From assembly GCF_039555335.1 (NCBI RefSeq), contig NC_092647.1, positions 13,478,094 to 13,542,093 on the forward strand: a DNA stretch of 64,000 nt, in the 5' to 3' direction. Of the stretch, positions 1 through 11,957 are shown one piece after another (positions within the stretch are counted from its first letter, which is position 1; each line of letters starts with the position of its first letter). The stretch is from Amphiura filiformis (Eukaryota; Echinodermata; Ophiuroidea; Amphilepidida; Amphiuridae). Both the position numbers and the translations under genes were made by a program. Below the pieces are notes generated by a model, which was not told the DNA's origin, did no database searches, and saw only the letters and a program-made list of their open reading frames with translations.

Positions 1-894
1 TTTTTCAGGCCCCGGTCAAAAATTTTCAGCCCCCCTTTTTGCATCAGCCCCCTAACAAGTGTTTGTGAACGGTCCCTAACTCAATTTGAGAGCTATAATA
101 CTATTACCATGATTACAATAGTATCAAAACGAGGATCAGCTCCTTTTTTTCCTGATTATTTTATTAGACATGAAACTATATATTTTTCATTATGCTCTTG
201 GTGTTTTTATCATTATATAATGTGAATGTTTACAAGATAATTATACAAGTTTCCTTAAATATGTTTCATATTGTAATGCCAACAATGGACTTTGCTGAAA
301 GGGGCCCAGTTCAAAGAGGTCCCTCTCAAGTCATATCACAGAAAAATATAATCATAAAAGACCGGAACATAATTATGAAATGTGTCTTTGTCTTTGTTTG
401 TCTTCATGGTTTTAATTCAATTATTATGAGAATATATCTGTAGGCATTTTGTTTAATTTTTCTTTGTTTTGTAGAAAAACAAAAAGTCCCACATTTTCTC
501 GAGTGATTATAAATTGGGTTGTGCGTGATCAATAAATCAATCGACAGATTTAGCGTCCGATTCAATTCATAATAATAATTAGTCAATCGATGAATCAACC
601 GTTCAATCACCTAATCAATCGAACAAGTATTCATCAATCAATACATTGTTGTTAAATCAATCAATCGACCCCAATCAAACGATAAACCAATCAACTAGTA
701 ATTCGAGCAAGTATTCGATCGATCAATCAATCGGTGGCTAAATTACAATGTTCGATTGCTTTTAATTAATCAGACCGATATTCTGATTGAAAAAATTACC
801 CTGGTTCATATGCCTCCGTACGACTGAAACCTACATTAAATTTTTTGGATTAAAAAAATATTGTCCTGTTTTGCCAAATGAATGTATGATAGCA
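1..894. other. Gene-free AT-rich DNA with a degenerate TCAATCAA tract
   Basis: No gene is supported. Positions 526-745 are a degenerate tract built from TCAATCAA and TCAATCGA words, an imperfect simple repeat. Short open frames here have no recognisable content. Confidence 0.6.
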
Positions 895-1095
895 TACCGT
901 AAAACCTCGTCTACAAGCATATAGAGTGCTTCTGATGAAAGCTAAATTAATCCAAACGCCCTTATGGAATTTGAGCAAATAAATTACAGAACCAAGCATA
1001 TATACAAACAAGTATTATTTTAAAGACCAATCTATTGTATTGGTATATTTACGCATATATCGTATTATTTTAGCTTTAATCAAAAACTCTATATA
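895..1095. mobile_element. MITE family A, left part (split by insertion)
   Basis: The sequence begins TACCGTAAAACCTCGTCTAC and matches the complete copy at 22746-22967. Its right end, 25 bp, reappears at 5969-5993 after a 4.87-kb insertion. The two parts sum to about the size of the intact copy. Confidence 0.85.
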
Positions 1096-2131
1096 GGGTA
1101 CGTGCAGGTAATACCGGATCTTTAAAGGTGAACCTCATTGAAAATAAAGTTATATATCAATGGAAAGCTTATGATGTCAGGAAGCAGAAAAGAATATTTT
1201 TTATTTGCATAGCGTACCAGGCTAGACATAATCTCCATGCAAAGATTGGATTTTGGCACCCCCCCTAAATTACAAAACGAAATCGTTCAAATTGGGCGCT
1301 TTCGTTGATGACGTCAGGCCAGGGACACACAGTTACTTCCGGGTTTGATTGTAAACACAATGTCCGTGTATTACTGTGGCATGCATCGGGCCAATGCACG
1401 AATTCAGTCATTGTCAACTTACTTTACATGAAAAATATCTTCAATAAAATAAGAATAATATGAAGGAAATATCATGATCAAATTAAGAATGAAGTTCCTG
1501 AATAGAGTGTGTGGATTTAAAAATGGGAAAAGTGCTGGCCGGGGTGATTTGGGATAGGCCAAGCCATCCACGATATGCATAGGGAATATTACAGTAAAGC
1601 ACGAAGAGCGAAGATTCGCCGAAGAACCGGAATGAAAACAGATTACAAAAAATAACTGCTAGTGCTACCAGTTCAGATCGTCACACCAAGTTGAGATGAA
1701 CTTATCACAATGAGAAAATGAAGGAATAGAATAAGGTACATGTACAGGATTTTTCAATTATTTCTTAGCTTTACAACCGGTCATGTATGATAGGCGAACT
1801 TGTAGATACATACGGGATGAGCTCAGTGACTGACTGAGTCTCACTACGCCGAGTGTTCATTATCCGCGACTGTACTGTACTTGCAGACAAAATGACCAAT
1901 TTGATATTCACATTCTGATATTTCCAACTTATTGCTACTTCATCAGCAAAATTTATTCCTGTAAATGTTCCAAATATAAGGGAACGAGTGATCAAATTTG
2001 CTGAAACACCCCATGAAACACAGAGGACGAAGCCCCGAAGCGAGTCGCTGTTTGTGCATATCCGTCCCTGCACTTCAGCAGCAATTTACGCATCGTGTTT
2101 GGTAATCCTTAAAACATGAATGTTTCACTTT

Positions 2132-2208
2132 TTCAGTACCGTACACTGATTGTACTATCATTAAAGAATCATGACACAAGTGACAATATTTTAATTTTAT
2201 TCAGATTT
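2132..2208 (+). repeat. 77-bp direct repeat, left copy
   Basis: Identical by eye to 4008-4084 in the same orientation. The two copies bracket an inverted-repeat structure. The length is far beyond an ordinary target-site duplication. Confidence 0.85.
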
Positions 2209-2562
2209 AAATTCCTTTAAAAGGAAAGCCAGCCTCAATGTAGAAGAGGTCTTGTAATTAGTTTTGGTCAATGTGAAAGGCATTTTAGGATCACGCTTAC
2301 ATCTACATGACAGTCCACCAAACCATCAACGATGAGAACATGCACACTGAAACAGCAGAAAACATTAATTCCTAATCTCATGTCAACTCTTTTAATTCAT
2401 TACACGTACTCCAAATTGTTCTGGTCTGTTTGTTTTGTTGTTGTTGTTGTTGTCGTTGTTTTTTTTGTCTTTTCAGCTTTTTACCCACGATATCTCAATT
2501 TCCAATTTTGTAATACCAGAACTTACGAACTCAATATCTTCGCTTAGGAATGTCCGATTTCA
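2209..2562 (-). mobile_element. Foldback structure, left arm
   Basis: Reverse complement of about 3649-4007 with scattered differences, including a GTT-repeat insertion near 2437-2460. Part of the arm occurs again at about 2990 into the third copy at 52990-53240. The innermost part carries the words also found in the MITEs of the central Hox intron (36741-37172). Confidence 0.75.
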
Positions 2563-2626
2563 CTGCTTTCGATATATACACTGCCGGTTTGAGTTAAGGG
2601 ATCTAAAATGAGCGTTTATTGCGTTT

Positions 2627-2790
2627 CGACAGTATTTTTTGTGCGACATGAGAGCACCTCAGACCTATCGAATTGCATTCTGAATACGAAGCATGTCTTT
2701 CTGATATCAAATAATTTTCATTTTTGAAAATCACAATATAATACAAATTTTATGACAAATTATAAAAATTTGATATTTTTCAAATTTTGA
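2627..2790 (+). repeat. Dispersed repeat, copy 1
   Basis: About 160 bp closely resembling 22118-22270: shared words include GTATTTTTTGTG, ACATGAGAGCAC or a close variant, and a following AT-rich stretch. Family not identified. Confidence 0.6.
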
Positions 2791-3246
2791 TATATAACAG
2801 TCCTCGAAGTGAATTATATAAATCTAATGATATATTCTTACAGTGTATGTAGCAGGGAGGAAAAGCCGACGGTCAATTGAAAATTCCATTCAGTGATTTG
2901 CTCATCCGGACGATCGTAAAAATCATCAAAATTTTGGTACCGTACCTTTGTTATTACATAGATGTGCTAAGTCTGCGAATGGTTCAGCCAAAAGCTGTGT
3001 AGGCCTATTTAAGACAAAATAAGACATTTTACACGAATCTGTATTTTTAGATACTGACAGTATCTAAAATTAGCTACAAGTATTTGAATGGCGGGGCTTG
3101 AACTTCGTCAGTACTGCTGTTTTCTTCATTTTTTGCCAAATTTGGAATTTCAAAAATACCAAATGACAATTTGAATGACTTAGGCCTATCCTTCTCTTTT
3201 AAGCAATTTATATTTTTAAAGGCAGCTTATCTATTATTAATATTAA

Positions 3247-3537
3247 AGGCCCATTCAGTGATTTGCTCATCCGGACGATCGTAAAAATCATCAAAATTTT
3301 GGTACCGTACCTTTGTTATTACATAGATGTGCTAAGTCTGCGAATGGTTCAGCCAAAAGCCGAGTAGGCCTATTTAAGACAAAATAAGACATTTTACACG
3401 AATCTGTATTTTTAGATACTGACAGTATCAAAAATACCAAATGACAATTTGAATGACTTAGGCCTATCCTTCTCTTTTAAGCAATTTATAAACAATTTTA
3501 ATTTTTTACTCTTGCACTGGGATCACTGAATGGGTCT
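3247..3537. mobile_element. TTAA-flanked MITE (AGGCCCATTCAGTGATTT family)
   Basis: Flanked by TTAA at 3243-3246 and 3538-3541. The ends are inverted: AGGCCCATTCAGTGAT on the left and ATCACTGAATGGGTCT on the right. A TTAA duplication is typical of piggyBac and Kolobok elements. A partial copy lies at about 2885-3070, and related copies are at 18444-19106 and, partly, 62756-62875. No coding capacity. Confidence 0.8.
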
Positions 3538-3648
3538 TTAAGAAATGTGGCGTATCATGTCAAAAACAGACATCTTTTGGACAGCTTATAAATTTGGAGG
3601 CTTTCACATAAAGAGCTATTTTGCTCCACAACGCCGTTTTCCCCAATA

Positions 3649-4007
3649 AAATCGGACATTCCTAAGCGAAGAAATTGAGTTCGTAAGTTATGGTATTAAA
3701 AATTGAAAATTGAAATATCGTGGGTAAAAAGCTGAAAAGACAAATAAAACCAGAACAGAACAATTTAGAGAACAATAATGAATTAATAATAATGAACAAT
3801 AATGAATTAAAGAGTTGACAGGAGATTAGGAGTTAATGTTTTCTGCAGTTTCAGTGTACATCTTCTCACCGTTGATGGTTTGGTGGACTGTCATGTAACA
3901 TGGATGTAGTAAGCCGTGATCCTAAAAATGCCTTTCACATTGACCAAAACTAATTACAAGACCTCTTCTACATTGAGGCTGGCTTTCCCTTTTAAAGGGA
4001 ATTTTTA
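3649..4007 (+). mobile_element. Foldback structure, right arm
   Basis: Inverted counterpart of 2209-2562. It joins on its inner side to sequence (3546-3648) resembling the TIR and body of the MITEs at 36741 and 37785, so the arm is a composite. Confidence 0.75.
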
Positions 4008-4084
4008 TTCAGTACCGTACACTGATTGTACTATCATTAAAGAATCATGACACAAGTGACAATATTTTAATTTTATTCAGATTT
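4008..4084 (+). repeat. 77-bp direct repeat, right copy
   Basis: Same sequence and orientation as 2132-2208. Confidence 0.85.
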
Positions 4085-5140
4085 CAGAATTCCATCAAAT
4101 AACGGTCTACTAAGCCTAAATTGTATTTATTTTATAATAAAGTATCTGCCCGAGTATCTGTTTCTTTCAATCGCGATTGTGTGGAAAAAATGTATTACCG
4201 CAATACGCTAAATATGAAAACCTTTATATGGGCTGGATCCCGGGCTGGATTTGATGAAATCGGCGGTTTTTTATTAATATTTGGATTACTGCAAGACGAT
4301 ATTTTTTTAATCAGACATTTTACAATGAATCAAGAATATATAGGGAATGTCACAAACAAGTATTTAATTTGTTATTCGATCATGTTTATTCAGTCCATGA
4401 CATCGGTAGCAGCAAGCATTTGCGCATGGGATTGATCCCAGCGCGAAATTCAAACTCAATTACCCAGTTATACCCAGCCAGTTATGACTAATTTTGTCAA
4501 AAATTTACGGAAAATTTATGTGTTGACAATAATTCTATTATTTCTAATATATATAGAAGGAACCAGCAACTTGAAGATTCCTCTAATTTCAAGCTTTATT
4601 GTGAAAATCAGACTTGCCGGGCAGCTTGCAAAGTACAGGAAGCAAGTCTTGTTTACACGTTTCCGAGTAAGATCACGTGACTGCGAACCCTGAGCTTACG
4701 TCACGAGCATTCCCAAGGTCATAGACGATTGATTTGGGTGCTTTTTGGGCGCCTTAAAAAAGACCAAAAATTCAATCATTTTTTTAATTTTTCAGCTTTA
4801 TTGGCCATCAAAAAAATCGGAAAAAATAATTTTTAATATCCTGACATCATAAGCTTTCCATTGATATATAACTTTATTTTCAATGAGGTTCACCTTTAAG
4901 GAAATTTACCTAATTTGCATAAAAACAAAAGAAGATGTGCCAAAAAGTTATTGTTATTATGAACGAGCTGTCCTGTAAGATTAATAAATATGCAATCTTA
5001 TCTTGTTTTACGTTTGTTTGGACGCTATGACGTCAAAATGATGTCATCTTGTGCAGGTAATACTGACCCATGTGTAATCTCTATGGTGAAAATCAAAAAA
5101 GTTCAGAAAATCATTCTTTTGTGCTAAAAATATTTCTGTT

Positions 5141-5519
5141 CAGGGGCGTCGCTAGACCAATATGATTTGATTCGGGGGGTGTACAGTATGGTTTGCCGAC
5201 GGAAATTTTTTGTAATTTGTTGACCCACAATTTTTTTTAGCCAGGACGGCGCTCGGTAGGAGTCAAAAAAAATTTCACAATTTTCTTTTAAACTATTTAC
5301 TACTATTCACAACATGTCTATTACGTTACAACAACACAATTTCGTAACACATTAATCTGTTATATGGCTCTCACAATTTGCCGACAATCACAAATAGCCT
5401 ACCTTTGACTACATTTGCCGACAGTCACATGATTTTGCCGACAGCAGTCAAATTTTGCCGACAAAATTGTGTATTAGGGGGTGTCACCCCCCCATACCCC
5501 CCCTCTAGCGACGGCCCTG
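5141..5519. mobile_element. hAT-like MITE with 8-bp target duplication
   Basis: Starts CAGGGGCGTCGCTAGACC and ends CTCTAGCGACGGCCCTG, inverted with few mismatches. It is flanked on both sides by TTTCTGTT. An 8-bp duplication with CAG...CTG ends fits the hAT superfamily. The interior repeats TTTGCCGACA several times. No open frame. Confidence 0.82.
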
Positions 5520-5968
5520 TTTCTGTTACATGATTGTTTAATGTAAAATGCCAACTTAACAAGAAAATACAAATATCTTAATTCTATTGGATTTCGCCTT
5601 GACAATGCACACAATTAGCCATGTGTCCGGTCTTTCCTGCACCCTTTCGTTGCCGGTCAATCTGTTTGAAATAATCATTGCCATTCGTCGTTGGACATAT
5701 GGAGTTGTACCCATCCGCTAACGACAAATGCACCCTCAGTACCAGAGTATTTGGATATACAATCATAAAATGTGACATTGACTTTATATCAGGCCAAATA
5801 AATGACGTCATTTTTTGGATGATTTCACTATTTTTGGCATTAATTCCCGGCATTAATTTCAAACAGTTTGCTACATAGACTCCAATGATACATTTCCAGA
5901 CACACAAAAAATGTCTCTAAACACTTATATAAACAACCTGCGGTCCGGTATTACCTGCACGTACCCTA

Positions 5969-5993
5969 TGCTTGTAGACGAGGTTTTACGGTA
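5969..5993. mobile_element. MITE family A, right end (separated)
   Basis: Reads TGCTTGTAGACGAGG then TTTTACGGTA, the inverted match of position 895. It belongs to the element begun at 895. Confidence 0.85.
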
Positions 5994-6714
5994 CTTTACT
6001 TTTGGAATTATCTGTCAAATTTTCGTTAAAATTCAGTCAATCTTGGCCGCCCCTCCCTGACCTGTTTGGTCACAGACACTTGCGCCCTCTCTCAATATAT
6101 ATCTCTTGTCTTATTTTCAACGTAGAGCTATTTCAATAGAGGGCGACAATTAAGTTGAACCACAAAGTTTTGGTCCAAACATCCACTGTGCCGCAATAAA
6201 TTTCTACTACGTGTAGTTTGTACCAAAATTGCGCCACCCTGACTACATTATAGTTTATCAATTTATTACATGATCATGATTATTATCATTAATAAAAACA
6301 CTGTAGACTACCAGTTTTACGCTGTAAAAATGTCAGTAATTCCATGAAGAATTTTTTCTTTCTCCCCGCCCACGGTTTACACCCAGCTCAGAAAATGAAA
6401 CACAGAAAACAATAATTTGGACGAAAATGGACATATTTTGGGACAATGGTCGATCGTATTATAAAATTTAGGCACAAAACATCCTAGTGTGAAAATCGGT
6501 CATTTAGGGAGTAAATCTGCCATTTTGGGTGAAAATTGGCAATATTTAGGAATTTTTTCCAGATCCCCACCCAAGAAAATTTTCTTTTTGCCCATTTTGC
6601 ACCCCCCCCGCCCGATACATACCGCCACGAGTCATGAAGGACATTATGGAAGGTCTCTTGCCGGAAGACCATCTATCTTTGACAAAGTAGCCAGACGAGA
6701 CTTTGAAGCCATTT
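5994..6714. other. Gene-free intergenic DNA
   Basis: No gene or clear repeat structure recognised. Overlapping short open frames on both strands at 6484-6749 have no recognisable content. Confidence 0.5.
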
Positions 6715-7531
6715 TTTAGCCATGTCCTTATGCAAGCCATGTCTTGCATTAAGACATGGCTTGTGAAAGACAGGACTTTGAGCTATATGTTCTTATCCAA
6801 GACATGACTAGCTACAAGACATCAACAAAGTATGTAGCTAGCCTTAAGTCATGTCTTAATTATAGGATCAGAATGGGACATGTCTTACTTCATGTCCTAA
6901 TTAAAGACACATTATTGAATAAGTGACTTCTAACAAGTCACCCATTCTTCGAGTCGTGTCTTATCACAATTTCATATGTCTCTAAACTAGACATGACTCA
7001 TATGCATATAGTCATGACCAAGACATGTGGTTATGATATGGGACTTGCACAAAGACACTAAATTAAGACATGTTTACTGAAGACATGTCTCCATGATAGA
7101 CACAATTTTTGCAGTGTATATAGATTCTACTTGCAGGACGACATGTCTGATTGTGTCTTCAGATCAGACATGTACTGGTATGTACATTCTATTGTCTGGT
7201 TATCAAGACACAATGTAGGAGCATTTTGTACCGTAAAAATGCGTATAAACATAATATTTACGAGTTACTCGGAACGAATCTTTTCCGTATAAAACAGTAA
7301 TTTAAAAAAAATGAAAAGTTCAACAAACTATACCCTAAAAATTCGTTCTTTTCCGAGCAACTTGTTGATAGGCACATTTATGTTTATAAACATGTACGCA
7401 TTTATATTTTTACGGTACATGATAACAATGTAAAATGCAGCCTCCTGCACTTGTGTCTTGCAACCAGACAATTGAATGTCCGTGAAGACACAATCAGATC
7501 AGACATGTCGTCCTTCAAGTCGTGTCTAACA
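6715..7531. mobile_element. GACATGTCT-rich repeat block with a large hairpin at 7131-7519
   Basis: Variants of AAGACATG and its complement occur many times over 0.8 kb. Within it 7131-7290 and 7340-7519 form an inverted repeat: TTGCAGGACGACATGTCTGA on the left, and its complement near 7500 on the right. Related GACATGTCT sequence lies at 10600-10680 and 12530-12650. Probably a foldback element; superfamily unknown. Confidence 0.65.
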
Positions 7532-7988
7532 AGAAAACGCTAAATCAACTCATTCCTCAAAACTATTTCTCAAACATTTCTCAAATGACAAATTTCTATA
7601 CGGTATATCTGGAGGACATGTCGCCAATTTATTATGCGATTGTAAGTGTCTTGAGAGCAGAACATGATAGGTTTGCTAAAATAACTTCTAGATTACAAGG
7701 TACCATTGTAAATAAAATTGTGTTATCATAATTATACTATATAGTCTGTATCACAGCCTAGAAAACTGATCAACTTAAAATCTTTACCAAATCTAAAAGT
7801 TAGCAAAGGGCCAATTTCAAATGTCCGAAAACCGAAGTACTAGTACCGCTACCGATGACGACGAAATGTTAATTACGGAGGCCTATTATGGTCATGACGA
7901 GAAGACGAAAAGACGGAATGGAAGTTGGTTAGTGTGGTCTCTTGACATGTCATTTGGAAGGTATATGCAAGTAAGTGAGTGTCACTAG

Positions 7989-8190
7989 GATCCATAACAT
8001 GCTCATCTATCAGGGGAACAGTTCTTAACCCCCAATACATTTGTACATTCACTAAATGACCTTTGAAGAAGATTTGGGTACAAAACACATACTCTTCAAC
8101 TTGAGGTCAAATTTTGCACTATGATTATGTAATTGGGGTTATTGGACTATGCCATTGGGATGAGGCTCTTGTGGTCCATAGTGTGTAGAC
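7989..8190 (+). repeat. Dispersed repeat family C, copy 1
   Basis: Shares most of its sequence with 41871-42090 (same strand) and 27632-27836 (reverse). Common words include CATGCTCATCTATCAGGG and GCCATTGGGATGAGGC. Three copies in 64 kb; no coding capacity. Confidence 0.75.
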
Positions 8191-8191
8191 T

Positions 8192-9789
8192 CTATAGGCA
8201 TAATATACACACTACTTTGAATCAATTGGCCGAATCGAGAATCAGATTGGGAACCAGACCGAAAAAGAAGGCGTTATGGGGGAAAATAAGTCGCACACAA
8301 TTTAGAGTAGCATATTCGTGATATAGTTTACAGATAATTTAACAATTCATCATCAAAATCCGGATTGTCTATTAAATTGACATAAAGACATCATCTAGCA
8401 ACTGAAAAATCACCTATCATTGCCGGAGCAGGAGTAAGACTTCACTCAGCAGAGGTGTTTCAGAAGGAAACCTGTATACCGGGGCCGGCTACACTATGAT
8501 GCAAACGTTGCAGCGCAGTCAAGGGGAACTCCCGCCTGATTCTTACGCCTCAGTGATATGGGCAGGATGTACCTGGCAGGCAAGCAGGAATTGCTCGTCT
8601 TTATGATAGCTCCTGTTGCTCGATGCGCTTTCCTGTAGTCTTTTATTATATGGCCATGTGTCTTGAACTCGCCCCATTTTGCGTTACGCAGCCTTTTTGA
8701 GCTTATTTACGCCTTCCGAGGTTTAAGTTGACATAAAATGTTAAATATGCACTCCACCCCATACAAACTATACATTTCCTGAAAGGAAATTGCATGAGGA
8801 ATCCAAATATGCCATTAAAAAAATTGTAGGGGGTATTGTAAGTTGTCCCGACTGAAATTGTCAGCTAAAATTTTAGTTTTTCATATCTTTCATTGCTCAT
8901 CATATTTGAACTCCCCATGAAATTTCCCTTCAGAAAATGTATACTTCTATAGGGGTAGGGCATATACCTATTTTCTTACTTTTTCGGAAAATGACCTTTA
9001 ATGACCTTTGTCCTGTGACCTTTGACCCTGCCTTTGACCTAAAACATCGCTTATCTAATACCTCTTTACTTATGGACACTTGGGTCCAAGTTACATGGAG
9101 ATGGGCCTTTTAATTTGTAAATGGGAGCAATTAAAAAAATATAATGGCTATGCTCATGATGCTGTATCTTCCATAGGATTTGTACAGCCCGCTTCCTCAG
9201 CCACCGCTTCCTCAGCCACCGCCACTCTGAATAGTCCAAAAACAAATGGACATATCTCCAACACCCTAAAACACACATTCATGAATTTCTCACAGCATGT
9301 AGTATGGAGTTTCAGCTTTAAATTGACACCACACTTATGTCTGTAGTGCATGTGGTTGCCAAGTTATAAACATTTTTGGCGGAAGGATCTGGAAAAATGC
9401 AACGCCACCACCCTTTTTGGGTGGCGAGTTCAAAACACGTGGCCATATTGTTTGTATAGTTATCTGTGTCCAAGGTCCATGCATATCTGAAAATGTGATT
9501 AAGAGGGTGATGGCTTGTCGAATTGTGTCACATTAAACCATACCCTAATCCTAATTTAACTCTATGTTCCCACTATGAATTTCATGTAACACATTTCGGC
9601 ACTCCCAGCCAGTGGAAGATATCTACTGCAGTTAAAGCCATAATGTGTGATTTGCTTCACAGTGACGCCCTCAATTTTACTTGGATTTCTACTTTTTCCA
9701 TAATTATAATGCCCATGGTATACTAAAATACCACGTAAAAGAGTAAGCCTGAAGTGCTTTAACAACAGTAAAATTTAACTTTTTGTATT
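8192..9789. other. Gene-free DNA with clustered nuclear-receptor half-sites
   Basis: No gene seen. Positions 8992-9040 hold five TGACCT-type half-sites, including TGACCTTTGACCC (9016-9028), a direct repeat with one-base spacing. A 15-bp unit (CTTCCTCAGCCACCG) is repeated twice near 9190-9220. The half-sites may belong to a repeat. Confidence 0.4.
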
Positions 9790-9811
9790 AAAACCGGGTC
9801 GACCCGGTTTT
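9790..9811. repeat. 22-bp perfect palindrome
   Basis: AAAACCGGGTC followed by its exact reverse complement, with no spacer. Function unknown. Confidence 0.85.
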
Positions 9812-10849
9812 ATTCAGAGTTCAACGATCGAGTACTTGCTAACATGTACCGTGGATGTCAGCTTGTATGTACATACGTCGAGCGCTATGCTTCGTGTAGT
9901 TACATGTAATACGATCGACGAGCGTAGTACACGCATTGTAGGCGTTGTATTGGATTGATTCGCAATTTTCTTCGTTATACATCATTTGTTTGGCTCAAAA
10001 TTAGAAGGGGATAATGTGATCAGTGAAAACAAACATTTAAATAAGAATCTATTCTTTATGCAAATCACACATTATTGCTTTAACACAACCATTGGAGATA
10101 GCTGATAGTATAGCCTATATAGAAAAAAGCATGCAAATGACCATATTACTTTGACATCTTCCCCTATTCTCAAGATACAGGAATAAACGACTAGTACCCT
10201 GAAGGACAGAATAGCCAGTGTCCCAATTTTGCTAACACTTTATTTTATTTACTTTATTTTATATTAGCTTAAAAAGTTACCTTTTCAGAGTCTGAGTTGC
10301 AATATGACAGAGATCCAATATCAGTCTACATGCTGCTACTTTATTTTATCTTAGGTAATGGCTGCATGATCATGATATACATGTAAATTTATATACAATA
10401 TACTTTCATGTTAAAATTTGTTGTCTGCTGTTGTTTTTATTTATTTTTTGTTGTAATATTGTTTTTCTCATAATAAAAATCTAATAAACATTGAAAGACA
10501 AAAAAGTTTGTTATCAGGTGATGCTATCTGTTTGTCTAATTTGTACTGTAAAAATCTTGTCTTAGCAACATGTATTGTAATATTACATACTGTCTTTAAC
10601 AAAAAAACCATGAGGAACAGAATCGAAAAATCATGCGTCTTGGCTGAAGACACAATCCCAGACATGTCTTTTGTGACGCCGGTTTTTTTTTATGTCGCGC
10701 ATATCTAGGCATGAACAGCTATTTATAGAGATAACGCTGACGAAACTTTGGCCAGGCACAAGTAACCTGGTGAACGAAGGGGTTCGCCGTAGATAGCTGG
10801 TCGGGGGATTTATGCTGGACAGTCAAGTGTATCCAAACAATCGGGCTTA
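9812..10849. other. Gene-free intergenic DNA
   Basis: No gene is supported. The end of this stretch (about 10600-10680) carries words of the GACATGTCT family. Confidence 0.45.
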
Positions 10850-11040
10850 TCACCCTGATCGGAACCGACTGTAACGAGGTCTTTTGTCATGGGTCATCTG
10901 CCCCGCCATTACCAGATGAGCCCCACGGGGAGAGCGGAATAATTTTTTTGTCCTGTGGGGAATTGAACCCGGGACCTCTTGCACCAAAGGCAAAGACCTT
11001 AATCAGTGTGCCACGCTGAGTCACTTACCCAATAAGACAC
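10850..11040 (-). mobile_element. tRNA-derived SINE, family S2, copy 1
   Basis: On the minus strand the right end reads as a tRNA-like head with a B-box-type word (GGTTCAATTCC). The rest matches 59310-59490, including AATCGGGC and CCTGATCGGAACC. Two copies in this window. Confidence 0.7.
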
Positions 11041-11644
11041 AAAGACACGAGTCTTGACTCCATTTAACTTTACTCCAAGTTTAAAAACAACCTTGTTTTT
11101 TTTTACCTAATGAGATCGATTTTCAGGAAAAATGTTAATGACCCAATACTCGTGTTTTCCCCAATCTATAGGCAAATACTGACATGGCTGACACCCACTT
11201 CAAAACAGAGGCTCATCGAATTTAAAAGTTAATTATGTTTCATGGCCAATTAATCTGGTGAACAAACTAATTTACTTTCAGTTCCTGAAGTCGCTCCTGA
11301 ATCTTGGAATAAAGCAACGGATCATGATAGAGTGTGTTCTCCAGAAATTCGATATTATTCTTCAAGTTCCCACTTTTTTGGTAGTTTATAGTAATTCGTT
11401 TTTTATAACGCAATTTCAAAATTTTATAGTTCTCCAAAATTGTAATTTGTGGGTAAAATTTCACATCATACTTTCCATAAATTATGTACGATGTTACGTG
11501 TTTTACTTATATTTATTTATTTATAACATTCGACCAAAGCCAGACAAAGCCCATAGTACTCAGAGGCTACGTACTAGGGATGCGAATCCAACCGAATATG
11601 ACGGGACAGGGATATGAGAAGAGGTCCGATTTTAGAAGCAGGAG

Positions 11645-11807
11645 CAGTGGCGTAGATTTCTTTTTGACATGGGGTGGGGTGGGGGAGTCTTGAAGTATAA
11701 GTGAATCTTGCAGGTGTCAACATTGGGGGATGATTGTATGGATCACCCCCCCTGGCAAAATATTGGGGGTGGAGCTACATCCCCATCCCCCGGGATCTAC
11801 GCCTATG
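11645..11807. mobile_element. hAT-like MITE (CAGTGGCGTAGA family)
   Basis: Starts CAGTGGCGTAGATTTC and ends GGGATCTACGCCTATG, which are inverted. Flanks AGCAGGAG and AGCAGGAT agree at seven of eight bases, consistent with an hAT target duplication. Confidence 0.75.
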
Positions 11808-11810
11808 AGC

Positions 11811-11957
11811 AGGATGGAAACCGGATCACGAGGAGTAAAACCTGCGAGGACTCACGAGCATGGATCGGCAACCAAACTCACTCCTGGCAAAGCGGGGAAT
11901 TGAACCCGGGCCGCAATGGTGAGAAGCGAGCACCCGTACACTAACTCGTCCTCCCAA
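11811..11957 (-). mobile_element. tRNA-derived SINE fragment, family S3
   Basis: Minus-strand tRNA-like head with GGGTTCAATTCCCC, and a body (AACCTGCGAGGACT or a close variant) shared with 29685-29765. It abuts the MITE on its left. Confidence 0.55.

Larger units (their letters stand above)
1096..5966. mobile_element. 4.87-kb transposon-like element with 23-bp perfect TIRs, TA target duplication
   Basis: The first 23 bases (GGGTACGTGCAGGTAATACC and three more) are the exact reverse complement of the last 23 (5944-5966). It is flanked by TA on both sides (1094-1095 and 5967-5968), and removing it restores MITE family A. A second inverted pair lies further in (1121-1181 against 4840-4899). A TA duplication is typical of Tc1/mariner-like transposition. 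No transposase is recognisable; the few open frames (about 100 codons at 1771-2073 minus and 4121-4435 plus) match no family I know. It contains several later insertions. Confidence 0.75.
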
